From NCBI GenBank assembly GCA_026393735.1, contig JAPKZP010000327.1:1-14996 (forward strand): a DNA stretch of 14,996 bases. Direction: 5' to 3'. Source of the stretch: Acidobacteriota bacterium. GTDB taxonomy: Bacteria > Acidobacteriota > Vicinamibacteria > Vicinamibacterales > JAKQTR01. This document shows, in pieces, positions 6,602 to 14,559 of this stretch; within the stretch, counting starts at the first letter, position 1, and each line of letters begins with the position of its first letter. The translations under genes were made by a program, and so were the position numbers. A model generated the notes under the pieces. The model made no database searches and was not told the DNA's origin. It was given only the letters and a program-made list of their open reading frames with translations.

Positions 6602-8281
6602 CTACTTCCGTTTGAGCAGCGCCTGCTGCGCGGCCCAGAACTCCGTGCCGGGATGCCATTCGGGCCGGCCTGATCCGTTTGCCACGACCCGGCCCACGTT
6701 GAACAGGAGCGTCGCGTCCTCGACCGCCCCGCCCAGATCCCAGTCCGATCGGACGTCGTCGGTCACCTTGTGATAGGCCTGCGTGGTGTACTGGTCGCGC
6801 ATCCGCTGGCCATAGTCCGGCGGCTTGCCGATGTACTCCGCGCCGGGATGGAGAAAGTGCAGGGCGGGCACGCCGAGCTTGGCGAGCTCGATATGGTCCG
6901 AGCGGTAGAAGTAGCCCTTTTCCGACTCCGGGTCCGGCAGCACGATGCGGTTCTGCCTTGCAGCCTCCGCGGCGAGGACGTCGTCCAGCGTCGACGTCCC
7001 CTGGGCGATCGACACGATGGCACGCGTGCGCCCCCAGAAGTTCATGATGTCCATGTTGATGTCAGCCAGCGTCTGCTCGAGGGGCCACAGCGGATGGGTC
7101 GCGTAGAACTTCGCGCCCAGCATGGCAGACTCCTCGGCCGTGGGCGCGAGAAACAGGATCGACCGCTTCGGCGCGATCGGCTGTCTGGTGAAGGCCTCGG
7201 CGATCGCCAGCATCATCGCCATGCCGGACCCGTTGTCGAGCGCGCCGTTGGAGATCTGGTCGCCCGCAAGCGCCGGGTTCATGCCGAAGCCGTCCCAGTG
7301 CGCGCTGTAGACGACGAACTCGTGCCTGAGCACGGGGTCGCTGCCCTCGAGGCGAGCGATTACGTTTTGCGAATCCACGGGCCTGAGTGTGTTCGTCACC
7401 GTGAAACTCGCGGTCGCGCCGAGCGGCACGGGCGTGAACGCGCGCGTGACAGCCTTCGCCTTGAGCGTGTCGAAGTCGAGGCCGCACGACGCCAGCAGGG
7501 CCCTGGTGCGATCCAGGGTCAGCCACGCGTCCACCGATGCGTGGCGCGAGGCCTCGTCGGGCGCCCGCACGACGAAGTTCTCGCGGCTCCAGCTGCTCTT
7601 CACCACATCGTAGGGATAGCCGGCCGGCCCGGACTCATGAACCAGGATGACGGCCGCGGCGCCTCTCTGCGCCGCGATCTCGTACTTGTAGGTCCAGCGC
7701 CCGTAGTAGGTCAGCGCCGGTCCTTTGAACGTCTTCGGGTCCAGCGTCGAGGGGTCGCCCGGATCCGGGACGGGCGGGTCGCCCACCAGCATCACGAGCG
7801 TCTTGCCGCGGACGTCGAGGCCTTTGAAGTCGTCCCACGCGAACTCCGGCGCCACGACGCCGTAACCGACGAAGATCATCTCCGAGTCCGTCACCGACAC
7901 GTCAGGCAGACCCTTGCGCGACACCACGACCGCCTCGTCGGGAATCGCGACGTCCTCGCGATGGCCCTTGACCGCAAACGACGCCGTCTGACGGCCGGTG
8001 AAGGCCAGGAGCGGGACGTGCTGCACGTAGGAGCCGTCGGGGTTTACGGGCTTGAGCCCCAGCCGCTTGAACTGGTCGACCAGATACGCGACCGTGCGCG
8101 TCTCGCCGACCGTCCCCGGGGCGCGGCCCTCCTTGTCGTCGGCCGACAGTGCCGTCACGTGCTCGAGTATCCTCGCGGCGGTGATGCCGCCGGCCTGGAC
8201 CGAAGCCTGCCTGGCGGCCGACAACACCGCCACGGCACAGGCCACGACGCTGACAACCACAACAGAGCGGACGATGGGCAT
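6602..8281 (-). CDS. Secreted M28 family zinc aminopeptidase with PA domain
   Basis: A 559-residue exported metallopeptidase. A signal peptide (MPIVRSVVVVSVVACAVAVLSAA) precedes an N-terminal lid-like part, a protease-associated insert at about 130-250 (GYGVVAPEF, GRWTYKYEIAAQRGAAAVILVH) and an M28 catalytic domain at about 305-530. Ligands of a two-zinc site are visible: His328 in SAHWDG, bridging Asp349 in NGALDNGSG, Glu383-Glu384 in TAEES (one the general base), Asp411 in INMDIMN and His504 in AYHKVTDD. All expected residues are present, so it is probably active on the N-termini of peptides in the periplasm or outside the cell. The ATG at 8281 lies 6 bp after the galT stop, with a GGAG site inside the end of galT, so it is the second gene of that operon. 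Substrate specificity cannot be read from sequence. Confidence 0.93.
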   Translation of the reverse strand: MPIVRSVVVVSVVACAVAVLSAARQASVQAGGITAARILEHVTALSADDKEGRAPGTVGETRTVAYLVDQFKRLGLKPVNPDGSYVQHVPLLAFTGRQTASFAVKGHREDVAIPDEAVVVSRKGLPDVSVTDSEMIFVGYGVVAPEFAWDDFKGLDVRGKTLVMLVGDPPVPDPGDPSTLDPKTFKGPALTYYGRWTYKYEIAAQRGAAAVILVHESGPAGYPYDVVKSSWSRENFVVRAPDEASRHASVDAWLTLDRTRALLASCGLDFDTLKAKAVTRAFTPVPLGATASFTVTNTLRPVDSQNVIARLEGSDPVLRHEFVVYSAHWDGFGMNPALAGDQISNGALDNGSGMAMMLAIAEAFTRQPIAPKRSILFLAPTAEESAMLGAKFYATHPLWPLEQTLADINMDIMNFWGRTRAIVSIAQGTSTLDDVLAAEAARQNRIVLPDPESEKGYFYRSDHIELAKLGVPALHFLHPGAEYIGKPPDYGQRMRDQYTTQAYHKVTDDVRSDWDLGGAVEDATLLFNVGRVVANGSGRPEWHPGTEFWAAQQALLKRK

Positions 8282-8287
8282 GGTGCG

Positions 8288-9361
8288 TTACTCCGGACGG
8301 TGATGGGAGAGTTGGATCAGATAGTGCGTCTCGGACTGCGCGCGGAGACGCTCGGCCGCGGACTCCGCGGTCAGGTCGCGCTGCGGCTCGGCGGTCATTT
8401 CGTACCCGACCAGGAACTTCCGGACGTCGGCCGATCGCAGGAGCGGCGGAAAGTAGACGGCGTGCAGGCGGCATCCCGGGTACGACTGACCGTCGGTCGG
8501 CCGGCCGTGCCAGCCCATGGAGTACGGAAACGAGCACGCGAAGAGATTGTCATAGCGCACGGTGAGGCGGCGGAGGATGTCCGCCAACCCCTCGCGCTCG
8601 TCGGACGTCAGCGCGGGCAGGGAGTCGACCGCCCGCACGGGTACGACCATCGTCTCGAACGGCCACACGGCCCAGAACGGCACGACGACGACCCAGGCCT
8701 CGTTGCGGCAGACCACGCGCTCGCCGGCGGCCAGTTCCCTGAGCAGGTAGTCGCCGAGCAGGTCGCGGCCGTGCCTCTCGAAGTAGCGCCGCTGCATCGC
8801 CATCTTGCGCGCGGGCAGATGCGGCACCGCGGCAGACCCCCAGATCTGACCGTGAGGGTGCGGGTTGCTGCACCCCATGGCCGTCCCCTTGTTTTCGAAG
8901 ACCTGCACGTAGCCGATGTCGCCTCGCCGCCCGAACCGCTCGACCTCGGCGGTCCACGCCTCGATCACTTTGCGAATCCCTGGCATGTCCATCCGGGCGA
9001 GGGTGAGATCGTGGCGCGGGGAAAAGCAGACCACGCGACAGATGCCGGATTGCGGCTCGGCGTGGAGCAGATCGTCCGGCCCGCCGTCAGCACCGGACAC
9101 CGGCGGCAGCAGGGCCGGGAAGTCGTTGTCGAACACGAACGTGTCGCGGTAGTCCGGGTTGTGCTCACCGCCGGCGCGCCTGTTTCGAGGACACAGGTAG
9201 CAGTCAGGGTCGTGGGCAGGCAAACCCGGTGGATGCGCGGCCTCGACCTGGCCTTGCCACGGCCGGGCGAGCCGGTGCGGGGACACGAGCACCCACTCGT
9301 CCAGCAGCGGGTTGTACCGGCGATGCGGGCCTGCAGGCGTCGGCCGCCCCGTGGTGTTCAT
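8288..9361 (-). CDS. galT: Galactose-1-phosphate uridylyltransferase (class I GalT)
   Basis: Exchanges UMP between UDP-glucose and galactose-1-phosphate in the Leloir pathway through a uridylylated histidine. The 357-residue protein (from ATG 9361) aligns along its length with E. coli GalT: HRRYNPLLDEWVLVSPHR, AHDPDCYLC, FENKGTAMGCSNPHPHGQIW, PFWAVWPFET, FPYSMGWHG and DLTAESAAERLR. The nucleophile is His170 in NPHPHG; the zinc ligands Cys54, Cys57, His117 and His168 are all present. The structural iron site looks incomplete: E. coli LHAHFYPP is LHAVYFPP here and the expected Glu region is changed. ATG 9361 is preferred over GTG 9385 and ATG 9373 because it gives the E. coli-like N-terminus and a TATGCT hexamer ends 7 nt before it. 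The M28 gene follows in an operon; no other gal gene is in view. Confidence 0.95.
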   Translation of the reverse strand: MNTTGRPTPAGPHRRYNPLLDEWVLVSPHRLARPWQGQVEAAHPPGLPAHDPDCYLCPRNRRAGGEHNPDYRDTFVFDNDFPALLPPVSGADGGPDDLLHAEPQSGICRVVCFSPRHDLTLARMDMPGIRKVIEAWTAEVERFGRRGDIGYVQVFENKGTAMGCSNPHPHGQIWGSAAVPHLPARKMAMQRRYFERHGRDLLGDYLLRELAAGERVVCRNEAWVVVVPFWAVWPFETMVVPVRAVDSLPALTSDEREGLADILRRLTVRYDNLFACSFPYSMGWHGRPTDGQSYPGCRLHAVYFPPLLRSADVRKFLVGYEMTAEPQRDLTAESAAERLRAQSETHYLIQLSHHRPE

Positions 9362-9368
9362 CGCGGGC

Positions 9369-9374
9369 AGCATA
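9369..9374 (-). promoter_or_regulatory. -10-like TATGCT of galT, leaderless arrangement
   Basis: TATGCT on the minus strand ends 7 nt before the ATG at 9361 and supports that start. The hexamer itself overlaps an in-frame ATG at 9373. Confidence 0.45.
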
Positions 9375-9428
9375 CACCGGCTCACGAAGTCGGAGAAGGG
9401 CGCGGCGGCTGTCCGCAGCCGCTGCTGG

Positions 9429-9434
9429 TATAGT
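9429..9434 (+). promoter_or_regulatory. Extended -10 (TGgTATAGT) of the NamZ gene, leaderless arrangement
   Basis: TATAGT, preceded by TGG as in extended -10 promoters, ends 7 nt before the ATG at 9442. No Shine-Dalgarno sequence fits in the remaining space. Confidence 0.55.
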
Positions 9435-9441
9435 CGTGGGC

Positions 9442-10605
9442 ATGCCTGTCGTGCCCGGACTCACCCGCCTGCTGGCGTCGCGGCAACTCGAAGGGTTGCG
9501 TGTGGGACTGGTCTGCAACCCGGCGTCGGTCGACGCCCGCCTCGATCACGCCTCGGACCTGGTGTTCCGCACGCCGGGCGTGACGCTCTCGGCGCTGTTC
9601 GGCCCGCAGCACGGGTTTCGATCGGATCTCCAGGACAACATGATCGAGTCGCCGCACGCGGCCGACGCCATTCGACGCGTGCCGGTCTACTCGCTCTACA
9701 GCGACACGCGCGAGCCGACAGCCGAGATGTTGATCGACCTCGACGTCCTGGTGGTGGACCTGCAGGATGTGGGCGCCCGCATCTACACGTTCATCTACAC
9801 GATGGCGAATTGCCTGCGCGCGGCGAGCCGCCACCGCATCCCCGTCGTCGTGTGCGACCGCCCCAATCCCATCGGCGGCGACGCGGTCGAGGGGCCGATG
9901 CTCGTGCCCGGGTACGAATCGTTCGTAGGGCTCTTCCCGATCCCGATGCGGCACGGGATGACGGTGGGCGAACTGGCGCGGCTGTTCAATGAGCACTTCG
10001 GCATCGGCGCGGACTTGCAGGTCGTGACCGCGGACGGCTGGTCGCGCAATATGTACTTCGACGCCACGGGTCTGCCGTGGGTGATGCCGTCACCCAACAT
10101 GCCCACACTCGACACGGCCATCGTGTATCCGGGCGCGGTTCTGTTCGAAGGCACGCAACTGTCGGAGGGCCGAGGCACCACGCGCCCGTTCGAGTTCCTC
10201 GGCGCGCCGTGGATCGACGCCGAGCGGTTTGCCTCCGACCTGAACGGCTTCGCCATTCCCGGCGCGACGTTCCGGCCCGTCGTCTTCGAGCCGACGTTCC
10301 AGAAGCACGCGAGAGTGACGTGCGGCGGGTGCCAGATCCCCGTCACCGACCGGCAGGCATTCAGGCCGGTCCTGGCGGGCGTCTCGGTCATGGCCCAGTT
10401 CCATCGCGCGAATCCGGCGCGCTTCGCCTGGCGCCAGCCGCCGTACGAGTACGAGCACGACAAGATGCCCATCGACATCCTGGCAGGCTCACCGGACCTT
10501 CGCCTGCAGATTGAAGCGGGGCTCGATGCCAGGGCGATCGCCGCGACCTGGGACGAGTCCGTCGCGGCCTTCGACGCGGTGCGCCGCCGGTACCTGTTGT
10601 ACTAA
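9442..10605 (+). CDS. DUF1343 protein, NamZ-type exo-beta-N-acetylmuramidase family
   Basis: The family includes NamZ (GH171), which removes terminal N-acetylmuramic acid from peptidoglycan fragments. The 387 residues carry the family landmarks in order: GLVCNPASVD (22-31), LFGPQHGFRSDLQDNMIES (52-70), VDLQDVGARIYTFIYTM (105-121), DRPNPIGGDAVEGP (139-152), PIPMRHGMTVGELARLFNE (167-184), PSPNMPTLDTAIVYPG (217-231) and EGTQLSEGRGTTRPFEFLGAPW (236-257). Length and motifs are complete. No signal peptide is visible, so it is probably cytoplasmic and suited to wall recycling, unlike secreted Bacillus NamZ. The ATG at 9442 fits the family N-terminus and the promoter just upstream. It is divergent from galT and convergent with ppk. 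The activity is by homology; the exact substrate is not shown. Confidence 0.88.
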   Translation: MPVVPGLTRLLASRQLEGLRVGLVCNPASVDARLDHASDLVFRTPGVTLSALFGPQHGFRSDLQDNMIESPHAADAIRRVPVYSLYSDTREPTAEMLIDLDVLVVDLQDVGARIYTFIYTMANCLRAASRHRIPVVVCDRPNPIGGDAVEGPMLVPGYESFVGLFPIPMRHGMTVGELARLFNEHFGIGADLQVVTADGWSRNMYFDATGLPWVMPSPNMPTLDTAIVYPGAVLFEGTQLSEGRGTTRPFEFLGAPWIDAERFASDLNGFAIPGATFRPVVFEPTFQKHARVTCGGCQIPVTDRQAFRPVLAGVSVMAQFHRANPARFAWRQPPYEYEHDKMPIDILAGSPDLRLQIEAGLDARAIAATWDESVAAFDAVRRRYLLY

Positions 10606-10613
10606 GTGTGAGG

Positions 10614-10752
10614 CCGCGATTCGGGAGCGTCGGATGCGGGTGGCCGAAGTGCTTCCCTTCTGCCCGCAGGCAGCACACACGAAGCTCAGCCGAGGACAGG
10701 GAACACGTCGGACAGGACCCGCGGCCGACGTGCGGCCGACGCCGAATCGCGG
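10614..10752. repeat. Long-range inverted repeat in a convergent intergenic region
   Basis: The 155-bp gap between the NamZ and ppk stops has arms CCGCGATTCGG + CGTCGG (10614-10624 and 10628-10633) and CCGACG + CCGAATCGCGG (10736-10752). These pair over 17 bp with one 3-nt bulge (GAG, 10625-10627) around about 102 nt. Inside are a CTGCC/GGCAG hairpin (10660-10673) and two copies of GCGGCCGACG (10721-10730, 10732-10741). There is no T-run. It may be a shared terminator structure, a small RNA or a MITE-like remnant; nothing in it is coding. Confidence 0.55.
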
Positions 10753-10760
10753 TTTCCGAT

Positions 10761-12935
10761 CTAGGACGCGCCCTCGACGCGCCGGGTCGGCGTCTTGGCC
10801 GTCAGCGGCTCGAAGGACTCCGGCGCCGCCGCCTCACGCTTCTCCCACGCCCGCCGCGTCTGTTCGTGGAGCACGAGTTGCGCGACCACGGGCGGCTCGG
10901 ATGCCGGCCTCGCCGGGATCTTCCACGTGCCGTCGGCCGCGAGCCGCCGGGCCTTGGTGTTGTCCCTGAACCACACGTCCATCGCGTCCAGCAGCCGGCG
11001 CCGGCTCTCTGTCGCCTCCACGGGTGCCATCAGTTCGATCCGCCGGTCGAGGTTGCGCGGCATCCAGTCCGCGCTGGAAATGTAGACCTCGTCTTCGCCG
11101 CCGTTGTGGAAGTGGAACACGCGCGCGTGCTCGAGGAATCGCCCGACGATCGAGACAACGTCGATGTGCTCGCTGAGTCCCTTGACGCCTGGTCTGAGCA
11201 CACAGATGCCGCGGACGTTCAGGCGCACGCGCACGCCGGCCTTTGACGCCCGGTAGAGCGCGTCGATGACGCGCTCGTCCACGAGCGCGTTCATCTTCGC
11301 CCGGATGAGCCCGGGCTGGCCGTCCTGGGCGCGGCGCGTCTCGCGATCGATCAGTTTCACGACGCGATCGCGCAGTTGCGCCGGCGACATGACGAGCTTC
11401 CGCATGCGGGGCGGGTCGGAGAACCCGGTCAGCGCATTGAAGAACGCGGACGCATCCACGCCGAAGTCCGGCGACGAGGTCATCATGCCGACATCCGTAT
11501 AGAGACGCGCCGTCCGGTGGTTGTAGTTGCCCGTGCCGATGTGCACGTAGCGCCGGATCCCCTGCATCGTGCGCCGGACGACGAGACAGCACTTGGCGTG
11601 CACCTTGAGGCCGCGGATCCCGTAGATGACGTGCGCGCCCGCCTCTTCGAGCGCCCGCGCCCAGCGGATGTTCCGCTCCTCGTCGAACCGCGCCATCAGT
11701 TCGACGACAACGGTCACCTGCTTCCCCTGGTCGGCGGCGCGGATGAGCGCTGCGATGATGGGGGAATCGGTGCCTGGCCGGTACAGGGTCTGCTTGATCG
11801 CCAGCACGTCCGGATCGTCGGCCGCCTGCTCGACGAGTTCCACGACGGGTTCGAACCCGTCGTACGGGTGATGCAGCATCAGGTCGCGCTGGTCGAGGAC
11901 ATCGAAGAGATGAGCCAACTCGCTGTCGCCCAGGGCGGGCACGGGCTTCAGGCCGGGCTCATGCAGCTCGTCGAAGCCGCTGACATCGGCCACCGTCCAG
12001 AGGGCCCGGAGATCGAGCAGCCCGGGCACGCGGTAGAGTTCGTGGCCGTCCAGATCCGCCCGGTCGACGAGCAGCGCGACGAGGGCCTCGCTCGCGCCAT
12101 CCTCGATTTCGAGACGGACGACCTCTCCCTTGCGCCGCCGCCGGAGTTCCTCTTCCAGCGCCTCGACGTACGACTGCCCGCCTTCGTCGTCCAGCTCGAG
12201 CTCGGCATCGCGGGTGAGCCGGAAGGCGGCGGATTCGAGCACGGCCTGGCCCGGGAACAGCGCCTTGAATCCTTCGCGGATGATGTCCTCGAGCGGCACG
12301 AACGTGACGCCGTCCCCACCGGCCACCTTTACCAGGCGCGGCAAGCGGGACGGCACCTGGACCACCGCAAACCGCGGTTCATCGTCGGACTCCCCTGGCG
12401 ACAGCCGAACCGCCAGGTTGAGGCTGAGCGACGAGAGCAGCGGGAACGGCCGCGAGACGTCGATGGCGAGCGGCGTCAGCGCGGGGAGCACCTCGTCGCG
12501 GAAGTACGCGTCGACGGCCTCACGCTGGACCGTGTCGAGCTCGTGCACGCCGACGATGCGGATGCCGCGCGTGGCGAGAGATGGCAGCAGATCGCCGTTC
12601 ACAACCGCGTACAGCCGCGTCACCAGCTGATGCACGCGGTCCGCGACAAGGGCCAGTTGCTGCGCCGGCGTCAGGCCCGCGGCGTCGGGCTCGGTGTCGT
12701 GCTCTCGCACGGCATTGCGCAGGCGCGCGACGCGCACCATGACGAACTCGTCGAGATTCGACGCCGTGATGGCGGCAAACTTGATCCGCTCGAGCGGCGC
12801 GGCCGCCTTGTCTGCGGCCTCGTCCAGCACGCGCTCGTTGAACGCCAGCCACGACAGTTCCCGATTGAAGAAGAGCTCCGGCGTGCGCGCGCGTTTCGTG
12901 TGCGGCTTCGCGCCGCCGCCGGGCCGGCGGGTCAT
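10761..12935 (-). CDS. ppk1: Polyphosphate kinase 1
   Basis: Reversibly transfers the ATP gamma-phosphate to polyphosphate through a phosphohistidine. The 724-residue protein has the N-terminal domain (FFNRELSWLAFNERVL, ASNLDEFVMVRVARL), the H domain, and two phospholipase-D-like C-terminal domains. In the first, VELMARFDEERNIRWA leads to GLKVHAK with His446, the likely phosphohistidine (E. coli His435), and HIGTGNYN. In the second, GRFLEHARVFHF holds His603 (E. coli His592), followed by SSADWMPRNLDRRIE. All core motifs are intact and the length is normal. The ATG at 12935 overlaps the ppx stop as ATGA, so translation is probably coupled and it lies second in a ppx-ppk operon. An in-frame GTG at 12959 is less likely. 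A C-terminal tail of about 45 residues is poorly conserved. Confidence 0.96.
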   Translation of the reverse strand: MTRRPGGGAKPHTKRARTPELFFNRELSWLAFNERVLDEAADKAAAPLERIKFAAITASNLDEFVMVRVARLRNAVREHDTEPDAAGLTPAQQLALVADRVHQLVTRLYAVVNGDLLPSLATRGIRIVGVHELDTVQREAVDAYFRDEVLPALTPLAIDVSRPFPLLSSLSLNLAVRLSPGESDDEPRFAVVQVPSRLPRLVKVAGGDGVTFVPLEDIIREGFKALFPGQAVLESAAFRLTRDAELELDDEGGQSYVEALEEELRRRRKGEVVRLEIEDGASEALVALLVDRADLDGHELYRVPGLLDLRALWTVADVSGFDELHEPGLKPVPALGDSELAHLFDVLDQRDLMLHHPYDGFEPVVELVEQAADDPDVLAIKQTLYRPGTDSPIIAALIRAADQGKQVTVVVELMARFDEERNIRWARALEEAGAHVIYGIRGLKVHAKCCLVVRRTMQGIRRYVHIGTGNYNHRTARLYTDVGMMTSSPDFGVDASAFFNALTGFSDPPRMRKLVMSPAQLRDRVVKLIDRETRRAQDGQPGLIRAKMNALVDERVIDALYRASKAGVRVRLNVRGICVLRPGVKGLSEHIDVVSIVGRFLEHARVFHFHNGGEDEVYISSADWMPRNLDRRIELMAPVEATESRRRLLDAMDVWFRDNTKARRLAADGTWKIPARPASEPPVVAQLVLHEQTRRAWEKREAAAPESFEPLTAKTPTRRVEGAS

Positions 12936-14503
12936 GACTGCACCCCGGCGCCGCGCCACTGGATCGCGCGGCCGAACACTTCGCGGAACAGATCCGTGCG
13001 GGCCTCGACCGCGAGCCGCTCCACGGTCAGGTCGCCGGCCCCCGCGACGTCCAGCACCCAGCCTCCGTCGGACGCCGTCACGCGCACACTCTGGATCTTC
13101 TGCCCGTGCTCGGCATCGAGCGCATTGGCGATCCGCAGGAGCGCGGACAGCTTGCCGACCCGCACTCGCTCGAGCCGGTCCAGGGACATCAGCGGCAGGT
13201 GCGCCTTCTGCGGCAGGCCGCGACGGTGGTAGCGCGCCACGTTGGCGATGACGGCGCGGTCGTCGCCGGACAGCCCGAAGATCTCCGATGCCTGGATCAG
13301 GTACTGGGTGTGCTTATGGTGCGCCCGGAGCCCGACGAACACGCCGATGTCGTGCAGGAGCGCCGCCACCTCGAGCAACAGGCGATCGCGGCTCGGCAGC
13401 CCGTGCTCGGCTGTCAGTTCGTCGAACAGCCGCGTCGCCAGGTTCGCCACCGCCCGCGCGTGCAGGGCGTCGTAGCGGTACTTCTCGCCGAGCGCTTCCG
13501 CGCTGGCCAGCACCTGCTCGCTGAAGTCGGCAAGCTCCGCGGGATCGTCAGATCCCGTGCCCGCCATGTCCACCAGCACGCCGGCGCGCAACGACGCGTG
13601 GGGCACGGTGATGCCCGCGGCCGCGGTCTCGAGAAGCAGCGCGCGGTACACGAGCAGCGCCGGCACCAGCGTCTCGGCGTCGACCGGCGACAGGCTGTAC
13701 CGGTCGACGAGCTGCTCCTCGTCGAGCTTCTCGACCCGCGCGCAGAATTCGAGGAAGGCCTCCCGGGACACCTCGCGCACCGCCGATTCGGGCGCGTCCA
13801 CCAGCTCCTGGGCCGCGAAACGGATATCGTTGCCGAACGCGATCATGTAGGTCGCGGACGGCAGCGGCATCTCCCGGCGGATGTCGCCGATGACGTTGCC
13901 GATGTGGCGGGACAGCATCCGGATCCGGCGCTCCTGATCCCCCGACCAGCGGCCCAGCCCCTGGCGCATGCGCACCGATCCCAGCGCGTAGATCCCCGAA
14001 TACTTCGGCCGGTCGCCCTTGATCACGGTGATGTCGGCCGAGCCGCCCCCGACTTCGACGAGGAGGGCATGCGGAGCGGCCAGCGCCGGATGATCCTTCA
14101 ACTGGCTGCGCACCGCGAGGTAGACCAGGCGGCTCTCCTCCGACCCGTCGATGATCTCGACTTGAAGCCCCGTCCGCACGCTGATGCGATCGAGGAACGT
14201 GTCGCCGTTGATCGCCTCGCGCACGGCGCTCGTCGCGACGGCCCGATAGCGCCGCACCGCGTAGCCGTCCATGATGCGCTTGAACCCTTCGAGGGCCTGG
14301 AGCGCCGCTTCCATCGCGCCGAACCCGATCCGGCCCGTCGAGAACGTGTCCTTGCCTAGCGACACGGCCTTCGACGCTTCCTCGACGACGAAGGGACGCC
14401 TGCCGGCGGCAAGTTCAGCGACGACCAGGCGCACGGCGCTGGCGCCGATGTCGATCACGGCGACGGTTTCCCTGGCCGCCGGCGTCGGGTCGCGTTCGGG
14501 CAT
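12932..14503 (-). CDS. ppx: Ppx/GppA-family phosphatase with C-terminal HD domain
   Basis: Members hydrolyse polyphosphate from its ends (exopolyphosphatase) or the 5' phosphate of pppGpp (GppA). The 523 residues begin with an actin-like ASKHA fold: phosphate loop AVIDIGASAVRLVV (15-28), ATSAVREAING (90-100), the catalytic-Glu region DGSEESRLVYLAV (119-131), VEVGGGSADI (149-158), and GSVRMRQGL. The C-terminal half holds an HD-type helical domain, VAALLHDIGVF (379-389) with His384-Asp385, plus His348 and His426, as in the longer Ppx form. The first loop reads DIGAS where DIGSN is common. The ATG at 14503 has TACAAT ending 6 nt upstream. It is the first gene of the ppx-ppk1 operon, which favours a polyphosphate role, but sequence alone does not separate Ppx from GppA activity. 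Confidence 0.92.
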   Translation of the reverse strand: MPERDPTPAARETVAVIDIGASAVRLVVAELAAGRRPFVVEEASKAVSLGKDTFSTGRIGFGAMEAALQALEGFKRIMDGYAVRRYRAVATSAVREAINGDTFLDRISVRTGLQVEIIDGSEESRLVYLAVRSQLKDHPALAAPHALLVEVGGGSADITVIKGDRPKYSGIYALGSVRMRQGLGRWSGDQERRIRMLSRHIGNVIGDIRREMPLPSATYMIAFGNDIRFAAQELVDAPESAVREVSREAFLEFCARVEKLDEEQLVDRYSLSPVDAETLVPALLVYRALLLETAAAGITVPHASLRAGVLVDMAGTGSDDPAELADFSEQVLASAEALGEKYRYDALHARAVANLATRLFDELTAEHGLPSRDRLLLEVAALLHDIGVFVGLRAHHKHTQYLIQASEIFGLSGDDRAVIANVARYHRRGLPQKAHLPLMSLDRLERVRVGKLSALLRIANALDAEHGQKIQSVRVTASDGGWVLDVAGAGDLTVERLAVEARTDLFREVFGRAIQWRGAGVQS

Positions 14504-14509
14504 GCCACT

Positions 14510-14515
14510 ATTGTA
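14510..14515 (-). promoter_or_regulatory. -10-like TACAAT of the ppx-ppk1 operon, leaderless arrangement
   Basis: TACAAT on the minus strand ends exactly 6 nt before the ATG at 14503, which would put +1 on the A of the start codon. No Pho-box or clear -35 hexamer is seen in the 56-bp divergent gap. Confidence 0.55.
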
Positions 14516-14547
14516 GCTGGCCGCCGCGTGCCGCGTTCGTCTCGACT

Positions 14548-14553
14548 TACAAT
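14548..14553 (+). promoter_or_regulatory. -10-like TACAAT of the O-methyltransferase gene, leaderless arrangement
   Basis: TACAAT ends exactly 6 nt before the ATG at 14560, mirroring the arrangement on the ppx side of the same gap. Confidence 0.55.
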
Positions 14554-14559
14554 GACCGG

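Noticed and set aside
6770..9433. An 887-codon open frame on the plus strand across galT and the M28 gene
   Set aside because: It is antisense to two clear enzymes, is Arg/His/Val-rich with no domain, and reflects GC-rich codon usage.
10606..10760. SRP or other known housekeeping RNA in the convergent gap
   Set aside because: Neither strand contains the conserved SRP GGAAGG/AGCAGC-type core or another known RNA signature that I can recognise.
11376..14359. Long plus-strand frames (618 and 417 codons) across ppk1 and ppx
   Set aside because: They are antisense to strongly conserved Ppk1 and Ppx motifs and show no domain of their own.
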